From positions 2,715,157 to 2,779,156 of the forward strand of contig NZ_JAEHGE010000001.1 of assembly GCF_016097415.1 (NCBI RefSeq): 64,000 nt of DNA, given 5' to 3'. The notes under the pieces are model-generated. The model searched no databases. It was given only the letters and a program-made list of their open reading frames with translations, and was not told where the DNA came from. The position numbers and the translations under genes are program-made. This DNA comes from a sulfur-oxidizing endosymbiont of Gigantopelta aegis (GTDB lineage: Bacteria; Pseudomonadota; Gammaproteobacteria; GRL18). This document shows positions 42,095-52,788 of the stretch, one piece after another; the stretch's first letter is position 1, and each line of letters begins with the position of its first letter.

Positions 42095-43174
42095 TTAAAG
42101 TGCCTTTAAGGCCGCGACTACTGCATCACCCATGGCTTCGGTACCAATAAGTTTATCGCCTTCGGTATAAATGTCCGCTGTTCTAAGCCCCTGATTAAGT
42201 ACGTCTTCGACTGCTTTTTCAATTTTTATGGCTAATGCTTCAGAGCCCAAAGAATAACGTAGCATCATGGCGACCGATAAGATCGTTGCTATTGGGTTAG
42301 CCTTATCCTGTCCGGCAATATCCGGTGCAGAACCATGAATGGGCTCGTACATGCCCTTTTGATTTTTATCCATTGAGGCTGATGGCAGCATACCAATTGA
42401 GCCTGTTAACATGGCAGCACAGTCAGATAAAATATCACCAAACATATTGGTTGTGACCATGACATCAAATTGTTTAGGCGCGCGGACTAATTGCATCGCG
42501 GCATTATCGACATACATGTGACTTAATTCGACTTCAGAATAGTCCTTACTAACCCTGATCATCACTTCACGCCACAGTTCTGTACACTCAAGCACATTGG
42601 CCTTGTCCACGGAACAAAGACGTTTATCACGTTTCATGGCAGTTTCAAAAGCCACATGAGCAATTCTTTCTATCTCAGACTCTTTATAGATAAGTGTATT
42701 AAAGCCTTGTTTTTCATTATTTTCAAGTGTTCTTATACCACGAGGCTGACCAAAATAGATACCTCCGGTTAATTCACGTACTATCATAATATCCAAACCA
42801 GATACTATCTCTGGCTTTAAGCTTGAAGCATGGGCTAATTGTGGATATAAAATAGCGGGACGAAGATTAGCAAATAACTCTAGTTCTGAGCGTAAGCCCA
42901 GAAGGCCTTTTTCTGGACGAACAGCAATATCAAGTGATTCCCACTTATAACCACCGACTGCACCTAGCAGGATAGCATCGGCTTTTTTGGCCAGTGTTAG
43001 GGTTGCTTCCGGTAATGGCGAGCCCGTTTCATCATAGGCTGAACCACCGACTAGACCTTCTTCCATTTCGATTTCCAGGCCAAAATCGGTTTGCAAACAA
43101 TTTAGCACTTTGACAGCCTGTGCTACGATTTCAACTCCGATACCATCACCCGGTAATACGGCAATATTTTTCAT
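42095..43174 (-). CDS. leuB: 3-isopropylmalate dehydrogenase
   Basis: Oxidatively decarboxylates 3-isopropylmalate in leucine synthesis. Its 359 residues show the family motifs: [12 protein letters not shown] at the start, the substrate loop [16 protein letters not shown], and the metal-binding [23 protein letters not shown] region split as usual, followed by the NAD site [15 protein letters not shown]. It lies between leuD (110-bp gap with a short repeat) and asd (45-bp gap). Confidence 0.96.
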   Translation of the reverse strand: MKNIAVLPGDGIGVEIVAQAVKVLNCLQTDFGLEIEMEEGLVGGSAYDETGSPLPEATLTLAKKADAILLGAVGGYKWESLDIAVRPEKGLLGLRSELELFANLRPAILYPQLAHASSLKPEIVSGLDIMIVRELTGGIYFGQPRGIRTLENNEKQGFNTLIYKESEIERIAHVAFETAMKRDKRLCSVDKANVLECTELWREVMIRVSKDYSEVELSHMYVDNAAMQLVRAPKQFDVMVTTNMFGDILSDCAAMLTGSIGMLPSASMDKNQKGMYEPIHGSAPDIAGQDKANPIATILSVAMMLRYSLGSEALAIKIEKAVEDVLNQGLRTADIYTEGDKLIGTEAMGDAVVAALKAL

Positions 43175-43228
43175 AATATAATCTCTAAATAGTTGTTGTT
43201 ACAATTAAGCTAATGTAAATTTCATTTG

Positions 43229-43259
43229 TAGGATGTGGTGAGGAACGAACCGCATCAAA
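43229..43259 (+). repeat. 31-bp interspersed repeat in leuD-leuB gap
   Basis: Begins TAGGATGTGGTGAGGAACGA and continues to ATCAAA. An identical 31-bp stretch occurs in reverse orientation at 61110-61140. It resembles small intergenic repeats of gammaproteobacteria. It sits inside the leu operon, so it would be transcribed. Confidence 0.7.
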
Positions 43260-43284
43260 TATGTTTGTTTAAAATAACCCATGT

Positions 43285-43932
43285 CTAGAATAACCAAGGT
43301 GTTATAGCCTGTTGTTTTTTCTCATAAGCACGAATATCATCCGAATTTTCTAAGGTGAGGGCAATTTCATCCAGACCTTCTAGCAAACAATGACGTCGAA
43401 ACTGATCCAGGTCAAAATCTATATCAAATGCCTGACCCGAGGATGCATCAGCAGTGATTTTTTTCTGTTTTAAATCCACAGTCAATTGAAAACCTTCATT
43501 ATTTTCTACAGCATTAAATAAATCATCGATCACTGTTTCAGATAAGATGATAGGTAATAAGCCATTTTTAAAACAGTTATTGTAGAAAATATCAGCAAAA
43601 CTGGGGGCAATGATGACCCGCATCCCAAAATCCTCCAATGCCCAGGGGGCATGCTCACGGGAAGAACCACAGCCGAAGTTATCACGGGCCAATAAAATTC
43701 TAGCGCCCTTATAACGATCTTTATTTAATATGAAATCTGGATTGATGGGACGATTGGAATTATCCATACCCGGCTCTCCATGATCCAGATAACGCCATTC
43801 ATCAAATAAGTTAGGACCAAAACCACTGCGCTTAATGGATTTTAAGAATTGCTTCGGAATAATTGCATCCGTATCCACATTAGCACGATCCAGAGGCACT
43901 GCTATCGCTGTCATTTTTATAAACTTTTCCAT
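43285..43932 (-). CDS. leuD: 3-isopropylmalate dehydratase small subunit
   Basis: The swivelling small subunit that pairs with LeuC to isomerise 2- to 3-isopropylmalate. At 215 residues it has the diagnostic [15 protein letters not shown] and the [16 protein letters not shown] motif. It starts 11 bp after leuC stops, so the two subunits are translated from one message. Confidence 0.96.
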   Translation of the reverse strand: MEKFIKMTAIAVPLDRANVDTDAIIPKQFLKSIKRSGFGPNLFDEWRYLDHGEPGMDNSNRPINPDFILNKDRYKGARILLARDNFGCGSSREHAPWALEDFGMRVIIAPSFADIFYNNCFKNGLLPIILSETVIDDLFNAVENNEGFQLTVDLKQKKITADASSGQAFDIDFDLDQFRRHCLLEGLDEIALTLENSDDIRAYEKKQQAITPWLF

Positions 43933-43943
43933 ACTAGTCTCCT

Positions 43944-45362
43944 CTAAGTCTTACTTGCTAAACAATCATTCACATCAATAAAATGCCCGGCAATAGCCGC
44001 TGCTGCGGCCATGGCAGGACTCACCAAATGCGTGCGTCCACCCTGCCCCTGACGTCCTTCAAAATTACGATTGGAAGTGGAAGCACAACGTTCTTGTGGT
44101 TCTAAACGATCGGCATTCATAGCCAAACACATAGAACAACCCGGTTCGCGCCATTCAAATCCTGCTGCAAGCAAAATTTTATCAAGTCCTTCTTTTTCAG
44201 CTTGTTGTTTAATCAGACCTGAGCCTGGTACTACTAAAGCTTGTTTAATATTTTTTGCCACTTGTTGGCCATCGGCAACTGCGGCAGCGGCACGAATATC
44301 TTCAACACGAGAATTAGTACAAGAGCCAATAAACACAACATCAACAGGAATTGTCGAGATTGCTTTACCCGCAGTTAAGCCCATGTATTCAAGTGCAGCT
44401 TTCATGCCTTCTTGTTTGACTGGATCGGATTCTTTGTCTGGATCTGGAATCGCTTCATCAATCGCCATGGTCATTTCAGGCGAAGTGCCCCAAGTGACCT
44501 GAGGTTTAATCTTTTTAGCATCCAAAGTCACTGTTTTATCAAAAATAGCATCATCATCTGAGTAGAAGGTCTGCCAATATTCAATTGCATTTTGCCATTG
44601 CTCATCTTTAGGGGCATAAGGTCTACCCTTCACGTAATCAATCGTAGTTTGATCAACGGCAACCATTCCGGCTCTTGCTCCGGCTTCAATTGCCATATTC
44701 GATAGGGTCATTCGCCCTTCCATTGAGAAGGATTGAATGGTATCACCCGAGAATTCAATGGCATAACCCGTACCACCTGCGGTACCGATTTTGCCAATAA
44801 TGGCTAAAATAACATCTTTAGCGGTAACACTGGGGTTTAACGACCCATTGACCTCAACTCGCATATTTTTTGATTTTTTCTGAATCAAACATTGGGTAGC
44901 TAAAACATGTTCGACTTCTGAGGTACCAATTCCAAAAGCTAATGTACCAAATGCACCGTGAGTGGAAGTATGAGAATCGCCACACACTAAAGTCATACCC
45001 GGCAAGGTTGCCCCTTGCTCAGGACTGACTACGTGAACAATACCCTGACGGATGTCATCCATTTTAAATTCAGTAATGCCGAAGGCTTTACAATTATCAT
45101 CCAAGGTATCAACCTGAAGCTTAGATATGGGATCACTGATTCCCTTATCACGATCAGTTGTTGGCACATTATGATCAGGCGTGGCAAGATTAGATGATAA
45201 TTTCCAGGGTTGACGATTAGCCAGTCTAAGCCCTTCAAATGCTTGGGGGGAAGTCACCTCATGAATTAATTGTCGATCGATATATAATAGTGACGTACCA
45301 TCATCATTTTCACGGACAACATGACTATCCCACAATTTATCATACAATGTTTTAGCACCCAT
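43944..45362 (-). CDS. leuC: 3-isopropylmalate dehydratase large subunit
   Basis: Aconitase-family [4Fe-4S] enzyme of 472 residues, second step of leucine synthesis. The cluster ligands are visible as Cys in [14 protein letters not shown] and the CSMCLAMN pair, with the substrate-binding [12 protein letters not shown] motif earlier. First gene of leuCDB-asd, diverging from a LysR-type regulator; the intergenic palindrome suggests that regulator controls it. Confidence 0.97.
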   Translation of the reverse strand: MGAKTLYDKLWDSHVVRENDDGTSLLYIDRQLIHEVTSPQAFEGLRLANRQPWKLSSNLATPDHNVPTTDRDKGISDPISKLQVDTLDDNCKAFGITEFKMDDIRQGIVHVVSPEQGATLPGMTLVCGDSHTSTHGAFGTLAFGIGTSEVEHVLATQCLIQKKSKNMRVEVNGSLNPSVTAKDVILAIIGKIGTAGGTGYAIEFSGDTIQSFSMEGRMTLSNMAIEAGARAGMVAVDQTTIDYVKGRPYAPKDEQWQNAIEYWQTFYSDDDAIFDKTVTLDAKKIKPQVTWGTSPEMTMAIDEAIPDPDKESDPVKQEGMKAALEYMGLTAGKAISTIPVDVVFIGSCTNSRVEDIRAAAAVADGQQVAKNIKQALVVPGSGLIKQQAEKEGLDKILLAAGFEWREPGCSMCLAMNADRLEPQERCASTSNRNFEGRQGQGGRTHLVSPAMAAAAAIAGHFIDVNDCLASKT

Positions 45363-45459
45363 GCCGGTTCTCCTGCTAATAGGTCAATTATCTGTTTTTG
45401 TTGCAATTATAATATCGCTTAAACTATAATAACTCAAATTAAATATTTTTATATTTTGT

Positions 45460-45474
45460 ATAACTAAAAGTTAT
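45460..45474. promoter_or_regulatory. LysR-type T-N11-A palindrome between leuC and regulator
   Basis: ATAACTAAAAGTTAT is a 15-bp perfect dyad with a 3-nt centre and contains T-N11-A, the LysR-box form. It lies 98 bp before leuC and 57 bp before the regulator start. A further inverted pair (AAACTATA at 45421 and TATAGTTT near 45504) brackets it. Candidate autoregulatory and leuC-activating site. Confidence 0.6.
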
Positions 45475-45530
45475 ACTGATTGATTTTTTATATAATAAAT
45501 AACTATAGTTTAGATAGAGGTAAACTGAAT

Positions 45531-46433
45531 ATGGACATTCCCGCTATAGAAACTTTTCTTTGTGTCGCAAAAAAACAGTCCTTTTCATTAACGGCTGAAA
45601 CCCTTTATCTAAGCCAACCAGCCATTAGTAAGCGTATCGCCTCACTGGAATCTGAACTTAATTACCAATTGTTTGATCGCATCAAGAAAAAAATCATACT
45701 CACCGAAGCAGGACGCTTGTTTCTACCCCGAGCACAGAAGATTATTGACGAAGTTCAATCCGGTAAAAATGCACTGGCAGAAATGGGTGGTATTGTCGCG
45801 GGTGAATTAGCCATGCTAACCAGTCATCATATTGGTTTACATCATTTGCCACCGGTATTAAAGCAATATGTTTATGAATATCCTCAGGTCAATTTAAAAC
45901 TCGATTTCATGAATTCAGAAGCGGCCTGCCTAGCCGTTGAAAATGCCGAAATAGAACTGGCCGTGACAACTTTACCCAACAATCCCGCAACTTGCCTTAA
46001 GCTAGTTAAAATATGGTCTGATCCCATGACCATCTGTATTAACAATTATCATCCAATTTTAGAAAATAAGCATTTGGAAAAGAATGCATCCATTGATTTT
46101 ACAGCACATGATTTAAAAGAACTGACTCAATTTCCAGTAATTTTACCTGAAAAAGGAACTTATACCCGTGAACTTTTAGATGAATATTTTTCTAAATTCT
46201 CTCTTGAGCTTAATGTTAAATTATCTAATAATTATCTTGAAACCATAAAAATGATGGTCAGTGTTGGCCTAGGATGGAGTGTATTACCGCAAACGCTAGT
46301 GGATGATTCTTTAATAGCAATTAATACCCCAAGTTTATCTGCTAATCGCTCCCTAGGCATCATCACACATAAAAAAAGAAGCTTATCACCAGCGGCGCAA
46401 AAGATGATTGATTTGATCACTCAATATAGATAA
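45531..46433 (+). CDS. LysR-type transcriptional regulator
   Basis: A 300-residue regulator. The N-terminal winged HTH (residues 1-60) has MDIPAIETFLCVAKKQSFS and LYLSQPAISKRIASLE. The periplasmic-binding-like effector domain covers about 90-295. The ATG at 45531 starts exactly where LysR proteins usually start and has AGAGG about 10 nt upstream; the frame opens further 5' without homology. It diverges from leuC, so it may respond to a leucine-pathway intermediate, but the effector is not shown. The C-terminal domain recalls CysB/CbbR-like members. Confidence 0.85.
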   Translation: MDIPAIETFLCVAKKQSFSLTAETLYLSQPAISKRIASLESELNYQLFDRIKKKIILTEAGRLFLPRAQKIIDEVQSGKNALAEMGGIVAGELAMLTSHHIGLHHLPPVLKQYVYEYPQVNLKLDFMNSEAACLAVENAEIELAVTTLPNNPATCLKLVKIWSDPMTICINNYHPILENKHLEKNASIDFTAHDLKELTQFPVILPEKGTYTRELLDEYFSKFSLELNVKLSNNYLETIKMMVSVGLGWSVLPQTLVDDSLIAINTPSLSANRSLGIITHKKRSLSPAAQKMIDLITQYR

Positions 46434-46608
46434 TTTGAAGCTATTCGATAATATTGCTGCTAGCATCAAATCTTTGCACCATTTGTCATGATTATTGCGT
46501 AAATAGTCATATAATTTAGTCAAAGTAGGTATAAGCTTACAAATTATAAGGTTAAGTAGTTAAAAACAATAAAAATAGACCATTTATGTTTCTTTAGAGG
46601 GGCTTTTT

Positions 46609-47022
46609 ATGACTAACCGTTTTCTTTTGCTAACAACTATCAGTTTAATGAGCAGTTTTGCGAGCTTTACTTCAGCTTATGCTGCTGATACCACCTCAAT
46701 TTATCCGGAAGACACAATTGTTAAAGAAATTGACTATAAAAGTTGGCATTTTTACAAAATTGAAGTTGATAATCCTACTAAACTGACTGTTAAGCTAAGA
46801 AAAATTAGCGATGATGTTGATTTATATGTTTCACGTTCCAAGAAACCAACTAAAAATGAATTTCTTTGTGCTCCGCTTAAGCAAGGCTCATCCATTGAGA
46901 CCTGTCGCTTAACCAGCCATACTGCCGCTACTTGGTATATCGGTGTACACGGTAAATTGAAAAGTGATTATCAGTTGAACGTACAAACCAATGATTTAAA
47001 TCTGCTCTCACAAATAAATTAG
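46609..47022 (+). CDS. Small secreted PPC-like beta protein
   Basis: A 137-residue protein with a clear signal peptide (hydrophobic core FLLLTTISLMSSFASF, cleavage after AYA). The mature part looks like a prepeptidase C-terminal (PPC) beta-sandwich: WHFYKIEVDNPTKLTVKLR, DDVDLYVSRSKKPT and TWYIGVHGKLKSDYQLNVQ. Such domains usually sit at the end of secreted proteases; here it is free-standing. A strong AGAGGGG lies upstream of the ATG. A palindromic repeat follows the stop directly. Function unknown. Confidence 0.6.
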   Translation: MTNRFLLLTTISLMSSFASFTSAYAADTTSIYPEDTIVKEIDYKSWHFYKIEVDNPTKLTVKLRKISDDVDLYVSRSKKPTKNEFLCAPLKQGSSIETCRLTSHTAATWYIGVHGKLKSDYQLNVQTNDLNLLSQIN

Positions 47023-47092
47023 TACCCACGCTGAAAGTGTGAATACAAGGTATTGAGTCAGCGTGGGCAGATAAAGCCATGCCCACCCTACA
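47023..47092. repeat. Partial copy of the 93-bp palindromic repeat
   Basis: Starts immediately after the stop codon of the secreted protein gene. It shares CCCACGCTGAAAGTGT, GCGTGGGCAGATAAAG and GCCCACCCTAC with 24494-24586 but lacks the left outer arm. Adjacent placement to a stop codon recalls the MITE copies a and c. Confidence 0.7.
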
Positions 47093-47128
47093 GCCTACCC
47101 TTATACTCGTAATACTTGGATATAGCGC

Positions 47129-47842
47129 TTAGCTCCAGACACCACTTTGCCCGGATTTCTTTTCCAGCATGGCAACATATTCAGTATGCGCATCCAGCTC
47201 TTCATTATTTGGCGCCTGCACTTTCAATGCCGCACGAGTTGAGCTTAAACGTCGTATCGTTTCTGAATTAGCCCCACTATCAGCACTATCATCCAAAGAT
47301 AAACTCGTTTGCCCACCGGTCATAGCGAGATAAACATCTGCTAGAATTTCAGAATCCAGTAAGGCACCGTGTAATTGTCGATTACTATTATCAATAAAAT
47401 AACGTCGACAAAGTGCATCCAGATTATTTTTTTGGCCAGGATGGTTTTCTCTTGCCAGCTTTAAAGAATCGAGGATCTGACAACTCACATCCACCATTTG
47501 AAGAGGCTGAGCTAATTTTTTTTCTAATAATTTAATTTCATTATTTAAGAAGCCAACATCAAAAGGCGCATTATGAATAATTAACTCACAGCCCTTAACA
47601 AACTCCAAAAATTCATCATAAACATCGGCAAAATATGGCTTATCTGATAAGAAATCATCCGTAATACCATGCACTTCTAATGCTCCCTGATCCACTTTCT
47701 TGGTTTCAGGATTGATGTATTTATGGAAGGTATTGCCGGTTAATTGTCGGTCAACCATCTCAACGCAGCCAATTTCGATAATTCGATGACCATGAGCCGG
47801 TTCAAGACCTGTCGTTTCTGTATCCAGTACTATTTGTCTCAT
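47129..47842 (-). CDS. dnaQ: DNA polymerase III epsilon subunit (proofreading)
   Basis: 3'-5' exonuclease of the replicative polymerase core. Its 237 residues carry ExoI with Asp7 and Glu9 in [10 protein letters not shown], ExoII in [17 protein letters not shown], and the ExoIII-epsilon [17 protein letters not shown]. The C-terminal tail binds the polymerase. It overlaps the upstream rnhA by 4 bp (ATGA), the normal dnaQ-rnhA arrangement in gammaproteobacteria. Confidence 0.95.
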   Translation of the reverse strand: MRQIVLDTETTGLEPAHGHRIIEIGCVEMVDRQLTGNTFHKYINPETKKVDQGALEVHGITDDFLSDKPYFADVYDEFLEFVKGCELIIHNAPFDVGFLNNEIKLLEKKLAQPLQMVDVSCQILDSLKLARENHPGQKNNLDALCRRYFIDNSNRQLHGALLDSEILADVYLAMTGGQTSLSLDDSADSGANSETIRRLSSTRAALKVQAPNNEELDAHTEYVAMLEKKSGQSGVWS

Positions 47843-48276
47843 AGCATCTCAATGCCTCTATTCGCCAGATCATCGGCTCTTTCGTTTTCGATGTGTCCTG
47901 AATGTCCCTTTACCCATTCCCAGCTAATCGTATGCTCTTTACTCAATTCATCTAGTTGTTTCCATAAATCGACATTTTTAACTGGTTTTTTGCTCGCTGT
48001 TTTCCAGCCCCTTTTTTTCCAGTTAGTAATCCATTCTGTAATACCTTTGCGTAAATATTGTGAATCCGTTGTTAATACCACTTCACAGGGACGTTTGAGT
48101 TCTGCTAGGCCTTTGATCGCTGCCATCATTTCCATGCGATTATTAGTCGTATCGAGTTCACCGCCAAATAATTCTTTCTCTGTGTCATTGTATTTCATGA
48201 GTACTCCCCAGCCACCGCGGCCGGGATTGCCCTTGCAAGCGCCATCAGTAAAGAGGTAAATCGTTTTATTATCCAT
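47839..48276 (-). CDS. rnhA: Ribonuclease HI
   Basis: Degrades RNA in RNA-DNA hybrids (primers, R-loops). The 145-residue protein has the four catalytic acids in the expected context: [43 protein letters not shown] and [12 protein letters not shown]. It overlaps dnaQ by 4 bp and follows the methyltransferase gene with a 1-bp gap, so the three are co-transcribed. Confidence 0.96.
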   Translation of the reverse strand: MDNKTIYLFTDGACKGNPGRGGWGVLMKYNDTEKELFGGELDTTNNRMEMMAAIKGLAELKRPCEVVLTTDSQYLRKGITEWITNWKKRGWKTASKKPVKNVDLWKQLDELSKEHTISWEWVKGHSGHIENERADDLANRGIEML

Positions 48277-48277
48277 G

Positions 48278-49168
48278 TTATTTATTTTCTTTTTTTTGTT
48301 GATCCGTACTTAGATCTAACTTTGGATCCAAGTTTGGCTCTAAGTTCGTCTTAAGACCGGCTGTTTCGACTGTCTCAGTGCCTATTATCCCCTTAGCAAA
48401 ACGCCAACGGGGACGAATGGGTGTCAATGTTGAAACACGCTTCGTTGCTACCAGCAAATACCCACCAGCAGGTAAAATTCTGGAAAACTGACCCGCCTGC
48501 TCCATAAATTCGAGCTTATTAAGTAACACCAAACTGGCAATTGGCGGCCGATAAAAATACTCACTTATCAAGTCAATGTCAAATCCAAGCAATTGCAACC
48601 AGTCTCGCAAGCGTCTCTGACTAATGAGGTGCCCACATGAGGGTAAAGGTGCCAACTCATGAGGTGCTTTATGCTTATTTTTTTTATTGGCAAGGGTATT
48701 TTTTACATCCCAATATTTATGCCACAAACCCCAGGTACTATAAGGATTAAAACCAAGAAAAACAGCCTTACCTTCGGCAACCAGTATACGTTCCACTTCT
48801 CTGAGTATTTGATGAGGATTGGCTTCAAATTCAAGGGTATGAGGCAATATCACTGCATCAACTGAATGGTTTTGTATTGGTAGTTGTTCGAATTCAGTAA
48901 TAAGGTGAGAATGGTTGTTTAAGTGACTTACAGGCTTAAGCGACTCGATGACGTATTGTGAACAAGTTCTTGATTTAGCCATTAAGCCTGCTTTGTCCAA
49001 GCAACCCAATTGCACTAAGTTATAGCCAAAAACTTGTTCCAACAAATCATTCAGGGCATTTTTTTCACTGGCGAGCAAAGCTTGTCCTAGCTCACTGGTA
49101 TACCATTCACGCACTCTTAACCAAGCCGATAAACAAAGGTGTTGATATTTTTGTATAAAAACACCCAT
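48278..49168 (-). CDS. SAM-dependent methyltransferase with transposon-derived N-terminus
   Basis: Class I methyltransferase of the type often found beside rnhA (YafS-like). Motifs include [20 protein letters not shown] and [19 protein letters not shown]. The left tip of the R-M transposon enters at 49122, and the current open frame begins inside it at 49168: about 15 residues ([15 protein letters not shown]) come from the transposon. An in-frame GTG at 49114 ([10 protein letters not shown]) is close to where the native protein would begin and may be the working start. The upstream partner usually seen here (gloB) is absent. The catalytic core is intact. Exact substrate unknown. Confidence 0.75.
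   Translation of the reverse strand: MGVFIQKYQHLCLSAWLRVREWYTSELGQALLASEKNALNDLLEQVFGYNLVQLGCLDKAGLMAKSRTCSQYVIESLKPVSHLNNHSHLITEFEQLPIQNHSVDAVILPHTLEFEANPHQILREVERILVAEGKAVFLGFNPYSTWGLWHKYWDVKNTLANKKNKHKAPHELAPLPSCGHLISQRRLRDWLQLLGFDIDLISEYFYRPPIASLVLLNKLEFMEQAGQFSRILPAGGYLLVATKRVSTLTPIRPRWRFAKGIIGTETVETAGLKTNLEPNLDPKLDLSTDQQKKENK
49122..49147 (+). repeat. Left terminal inverted repeat of R-M transposon, copy B
   Basis: Pairs with 60110-60135, differing only at position 13 (C versus T). Identical to 8386-8411. It lies within the 5' end of the methyltransferase reading frame. Confidence 0.8.
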
Positions 49169-49174
49169 ATTTGC

Positions 49175-51031
49175 TCAAAGTAATGAATTTCCAAGTTTAG
49201 AAATAGTTTTTAACAATGCTTGTCTTTTGATTTTGTTATCTTCATTATGTGCTACTTCACTTAATGCTGATAACTCTTTATGTTTCTTATTATCTGCATC
49301 AAATTCTGGTAAATTCATGTGTTTAAACACATTACCCACTTGAATTGAAATATTATGACTATCAATAAAAGCTTGTACTGTAGAGCTGTTTAGTAAACCA
49401 CAAAGATAATAGGCTGGCTCTGAATCATAAAAATCAACAAAAAACAATTTGTGGTCGGGAACAAAAACTTTTTGACCACTGATAGGATCGTTACCTTTTG
49501 TAATGACTGCCGCTCTAAATGATTTATTGCCAGGCTGTTCAGGCCATACCACTTTAAATGGTGCGAAAGTATAACTGCCAACATTTGAAATACAGAAATA
49601 AGGTGCGTGTTCTGTCATTCGTTTGCTATATGTTGATCTTAAAATAAGCTGGTCTTGATAGGTGCTAAAAAATCCTTCACACTTTGGTTTGTCTTCCATG
49701 TCATTTTCACAATCTTCTAATAACTGTTTTGTGATCCCTTATTAGGCACCAGTACATATAAATCTTTTTTGATTGAGACATAACATTCCTGTATATCTCC
49801 AGCCCCCTTAACTAAAGGATATAGAAAATCAGGTTCTATCCAAAACTTTCTTGCTGGTTTTACTTTTTCATTTCTTCCAAAGTCAGGGCAGGTTTCAATT
49901 TGCACCAAATTATTATTTTTATTTGTATCAATAATTTTTACAAAATAAATACCATTTAATTCTGTGGTTACTCCTTTTCTGCCGTTAACCCAAGTGCTTG
50001 CACCAGTGATCTTTTAAATGCTTTAAAACCACCTTTCGGTGTAATAGCCCATGGTGAATCACCTCCCGTAACAGGGGTTGCCTCACACTTATCAATGTCA
50101 ACTGAATCAAGAGCTTCTTGTTTTGTGAGGTGAGCAGGGATTGCTTTTTTATTTCCTTTAGCCGCTTCCCATATAGCATAGGGTATAGGATATTTTATTG
50201 TGTTACCTTTGCATTTTTTAGCAATAAAAATAGCTGTTTTATTGGCTGCATCAGGAAATGGCTTTAAAGCTTTTTAGATCATCAATCCCTACAGGTTGAA
50301 TGATCTGATTATTTCCGATATAAAATGATCGAAAACCTGCTGAAGATGGTGATTGAAAATGAGTTTGCGTGATAACAAATGCTAAAATTCCGTCTTCATC
50401 TTTGAGCCATTTATCTGCAACGGTATAGGTGATCATTCCTGATATATCAAGTTCATTTCCACCATGAAATTTTGTTTTGAGAAAATTCCATAATGATCAC
50501 AGGTTGGCTTTATACGTTCACGGTATAATTCGGGTAATTTTGACCATCTGACCCAAGGTGGATTACCAACAACCACATCAAACTTTCCTGCAATAGCAGA
50601 CCAGAAGAAATTACGCACTATACGAAACCAGATACCATTCCAGTTTCTTTCATGTAAATCCAGAATTTTTTCATAAGTATGCTTGAGTGGTGATCTCCAT
50701 TCTTTCATTTCATTGGATGTAATTAATTTTTTTGTATTAATTTTTTTTTCTGTCTCACGCCACTGAGTACTTTTTGAAACTAAATTATCCATTAGTAAAA
50801 ATACGGAATCTAAACGACTTCTATCAAAAGCCAATTCTGAAGGCAATAAAATTTCAAGATCGGCTACTTCACTACCAATTTTATAAGAGACAATCAATTC
50901 ATCTTTTTTAGGATTTCGAGCTGGGGAATACACTGCATCCGCTAAAAGAATCGGTATTTCTATATCTGTTCCTTTGTTATTGTCTAATAAATCAGAAATA
51001 GCGATTAATATATTCACTCGGGCAGTCTGGA
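49175..51031 (-). pseudogene. Type IIG-like R-M protein, C-terminal two thirds, copy B
   Basis: Continues the R-M gene beyond the IS21-like insertion. The join restores the sequence DLNPLAVQTARVNILIAI. The methylase motif IV is FDVVVGNPPWVRWSKLPE. Further downstream are VADKWLKDEDGILAFVITQT and a target-recognition-like region to the stop at 49175. At least four frameshifts occur at short runs: about 50459 (a G missing), 50273 (5 T, frame needs 4), 49976 (4 T, frame needs 5) and 49736 (3 C, frame needs 4). Restored, the whole protein would be about 1,050 residues, usual for nuclease-methylase fusions. Inactive as sequenced. Confidence 0.82.
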
Positions 51032-51142
51032 TGACAGCGGTCTCGTGAATTTGTAAAGAGTTGGCCATTTGAAATTGTTTCGGCCAGATCACCTCAATGA
51101 CTCCCAGATCAAGTCATGATCTGGGATTTGAATGACTTCCCT

Positions 51143-51970
51143 TTAACTTTCAATCTGATCTTTCATACGATAGCTTTTTCCTTCAATAACCACTGTCTGA
51201 GCATGATGCAGTAATCTATCCAGCAATGCTGAGGTCAATGTGCTGTCATTGTTAAAGATCTCTGGCCAGTCCTTAAAGGCACGATTGGTGGTGATCACCG
51301 TTGAGCCCACTTCATAACGACCAGAGATGATTTGAAACAGCATATCGGCTCCATTCTTATCAATGGGTAAGTAGCCCAGTTCATCTAAAATGAGGATTTC
51401 AGGTTTAATGTATTTGCGCATTTCCAGTTTCAAACGACCCGATTTCTGTGCCACAATGAGTGAGTTAATGGCATCCACCGTATTTGTAAACAAGACCCGT
51501 TTTCCATTGAGACAGGCATGATGACCTAAGGCGGTGGCCAGATGCGTTTTTCCTAAGCCAACGCCACCCAGTAAAATAATATTAGTGTGTTGCTTTAAAA
51601 ACTGTAGCCGAAAGAGATCCTTGATCTGCAGTTGATTAATTTTCTTTGGCCAGTTCCAACTGAACTGCTGTAGTGTTTTCACAAATGGGAATCGAGCCGT
51701 TTTCACTTTACGTTCAATTGCTCTTTCCTGTCGCCTATTATTTTCCAACTCAATTAACTGAGTCAGGTAATTAACATGAGACCAACTGTCTTTATTAGCC
51801 TTTAAAGCCGTCTCTTCATAATGCTCGGCAATACCAGGCAACTTAAAGTATTTCAACTGTTCAAGTAGTCTTTCGACTTCTTTATCAGTGGGCATATCAA
51901 GCATCATTTGAATGGCTTCACTTTTCTTCTTTGTTTGATTGTTTTGTTTCAAACTGGATGGTTGAGTCAT
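51143..51970 (-). CDS. istB: IstB-like transposition helper ATPase
   Basis: AAA+ ATPase related to DnaC that assists IstA in target choice. Walker A is GGVGLGKTHLATALGHHACL; Walker B is PEILILDELGYLP; sensor region VITTNRAFKDW. The N-terminal segment DKEVERLLEQLKYFKLPGIA is typical. The Met at 51970 (MTQPSSLKQN) is preferred; the frame reaches 52090 only by crossing the IS66 left end at about 51980. About 275 residues, complete. Without the transposase partner in this element it is probably idle. Confidence 0.85.
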   Translation of the reverse strand: MTQPSSLKQNNQTKKKSEAIQMMLDMPTDKEVERLLEQLKYFKLPGIAEHYEETALKANKDSWSHVNYLTQLIELENNRRQERAIERKVKTARFPFVKTLQQFSWNWPKKINQLQIKDLFRLQFLKQHTNIILLGGVGLGKTHLATALGHHACLNGKRVLFTNTVDAINSLIVAQKSGRLKLEMRKYIKPEILILDELGYLPIDKNGADMLFQIISGRYEVGSTVITTNRAFKDWPEIFNNDSTLTSALLDRLLHHAQTVVIEGKSYRMKDQIES

Positions 51971-52062
51971 AAGTTGTTCGTAAGCGCTTAACCATCTAGC
52001 GTTATTCAAAAATATCTCCCCTGCCTCATAATCAATCCATCGATTAATTATGAGGCACATCA

Positions 52063-52392
52063 ATGAAACCAGAAACCCAAGCCAACTCAAAACAATTTTG
52101 GCAAGACCACGTTAATCAATGGAATGAAAACAGTATCAGCCAGGCATCCTATTGTCAGGAACATGGGCTACCCATCAAACGTTTTGGCTATTACAAGCGT
52201 AAGTTGCTGGGTGCAACAACGCAAACCAGTGCGATGACAAAGGGGAATGGTTTTATTCAACTATCTTCCCCGACACACTATTCAGCCCGCACCTCAGCAT
52301 TAATTGTAGAATTACCCAATCAGCTACGCATTGAAGGGGTGACTGCCGATAATGTACAGCTGGTAAAACAATTAGCAGGATTGTTCCAATGA
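52063..52392 (+). CDS. tnpA: IS66 TnpA
   Basis: A 109-residue IS66 accessory protein. The N-terminal HTH-like segment (FWQDHVNQWNENSISQASYC, then HGLPIKRFGYYKRKL) is typical. TnpA overlaps tnpB by 4 bp (ATGA), as usual for IS66. Intact but inside a truncated element. Confidence 0.8.
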   Translation: MKPETQANSKQFWQDHVNQWNENSISQASYCQEHGLPIKRFGYYKRKLLGATTQTSAMTKGNGFIQLSSPTHYSARTSALIVELPNQLRIEGVTADNVQLVKQLAGLFQ

Positions 52393-52754
52393 AGTCAGCC
52401 ATACTTCCATCACTCAGCCTGCCACAGGTGTATCTCTATCTGAAGCCTGTTGATTTTCGTAAAAGTTTTATTGGCCTCAGTGCCATTGTTGAATGTGAAT
52501 TAGGTCATAATCCTTTTGCAGGCCATCTGTATGCCTTTACCAATCGTCAGCGTAATAAAATTAAATGCCTCTTCTGGGATAATACCGGTTTTGTACTCTA
52601 TTACAAAAGTCTCTCAGAAGAAAAGTTCAAATGGCCAAAGGGTGAAGATGACCTGATGAATATCACCGGACAACAAATCAACTGGCTATTAGACGGCTAT
52701 GATATCAGTGTCATGAAACCGCATAAGAAATTGCATTATGAGTCTGTATTTTAA
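52389..52754 (+). CDS. tnpB: IS66 TnpB (orf2)
   Basis: A 121-residue protein of the IS66 Orf2 family. Signature segments are QVYLYLKPVDFRKSFIGLSA and LYAFTNRQRNKIKCLFWDNT, then FVLYYKSLSEEKFKWP. Its biochemical role is unknown but it is required for IS66 transposition. Intact. Confidence 0.88.
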   Translation: MKSAILPSLSLPQVYLYLKPVDFRKSFIGLSAIVECELGHNPFAGHLYAFTNRQRNKIKCLFWDNTGFVLYYKSLSEEKFKWPKGEDDLMNITGQQINWLLDGYDISVMKPHKKLHYESVF

Positions 52755-52788
52755 GTACTTTTAGTCTATTTTTTGTTATAATAAAGCC

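Noticed and set aside
49390-49584. Short minus-strand frames within the R-M region
   Set aside because: Alternative-frame shadows of the R-M C-terminal domain.
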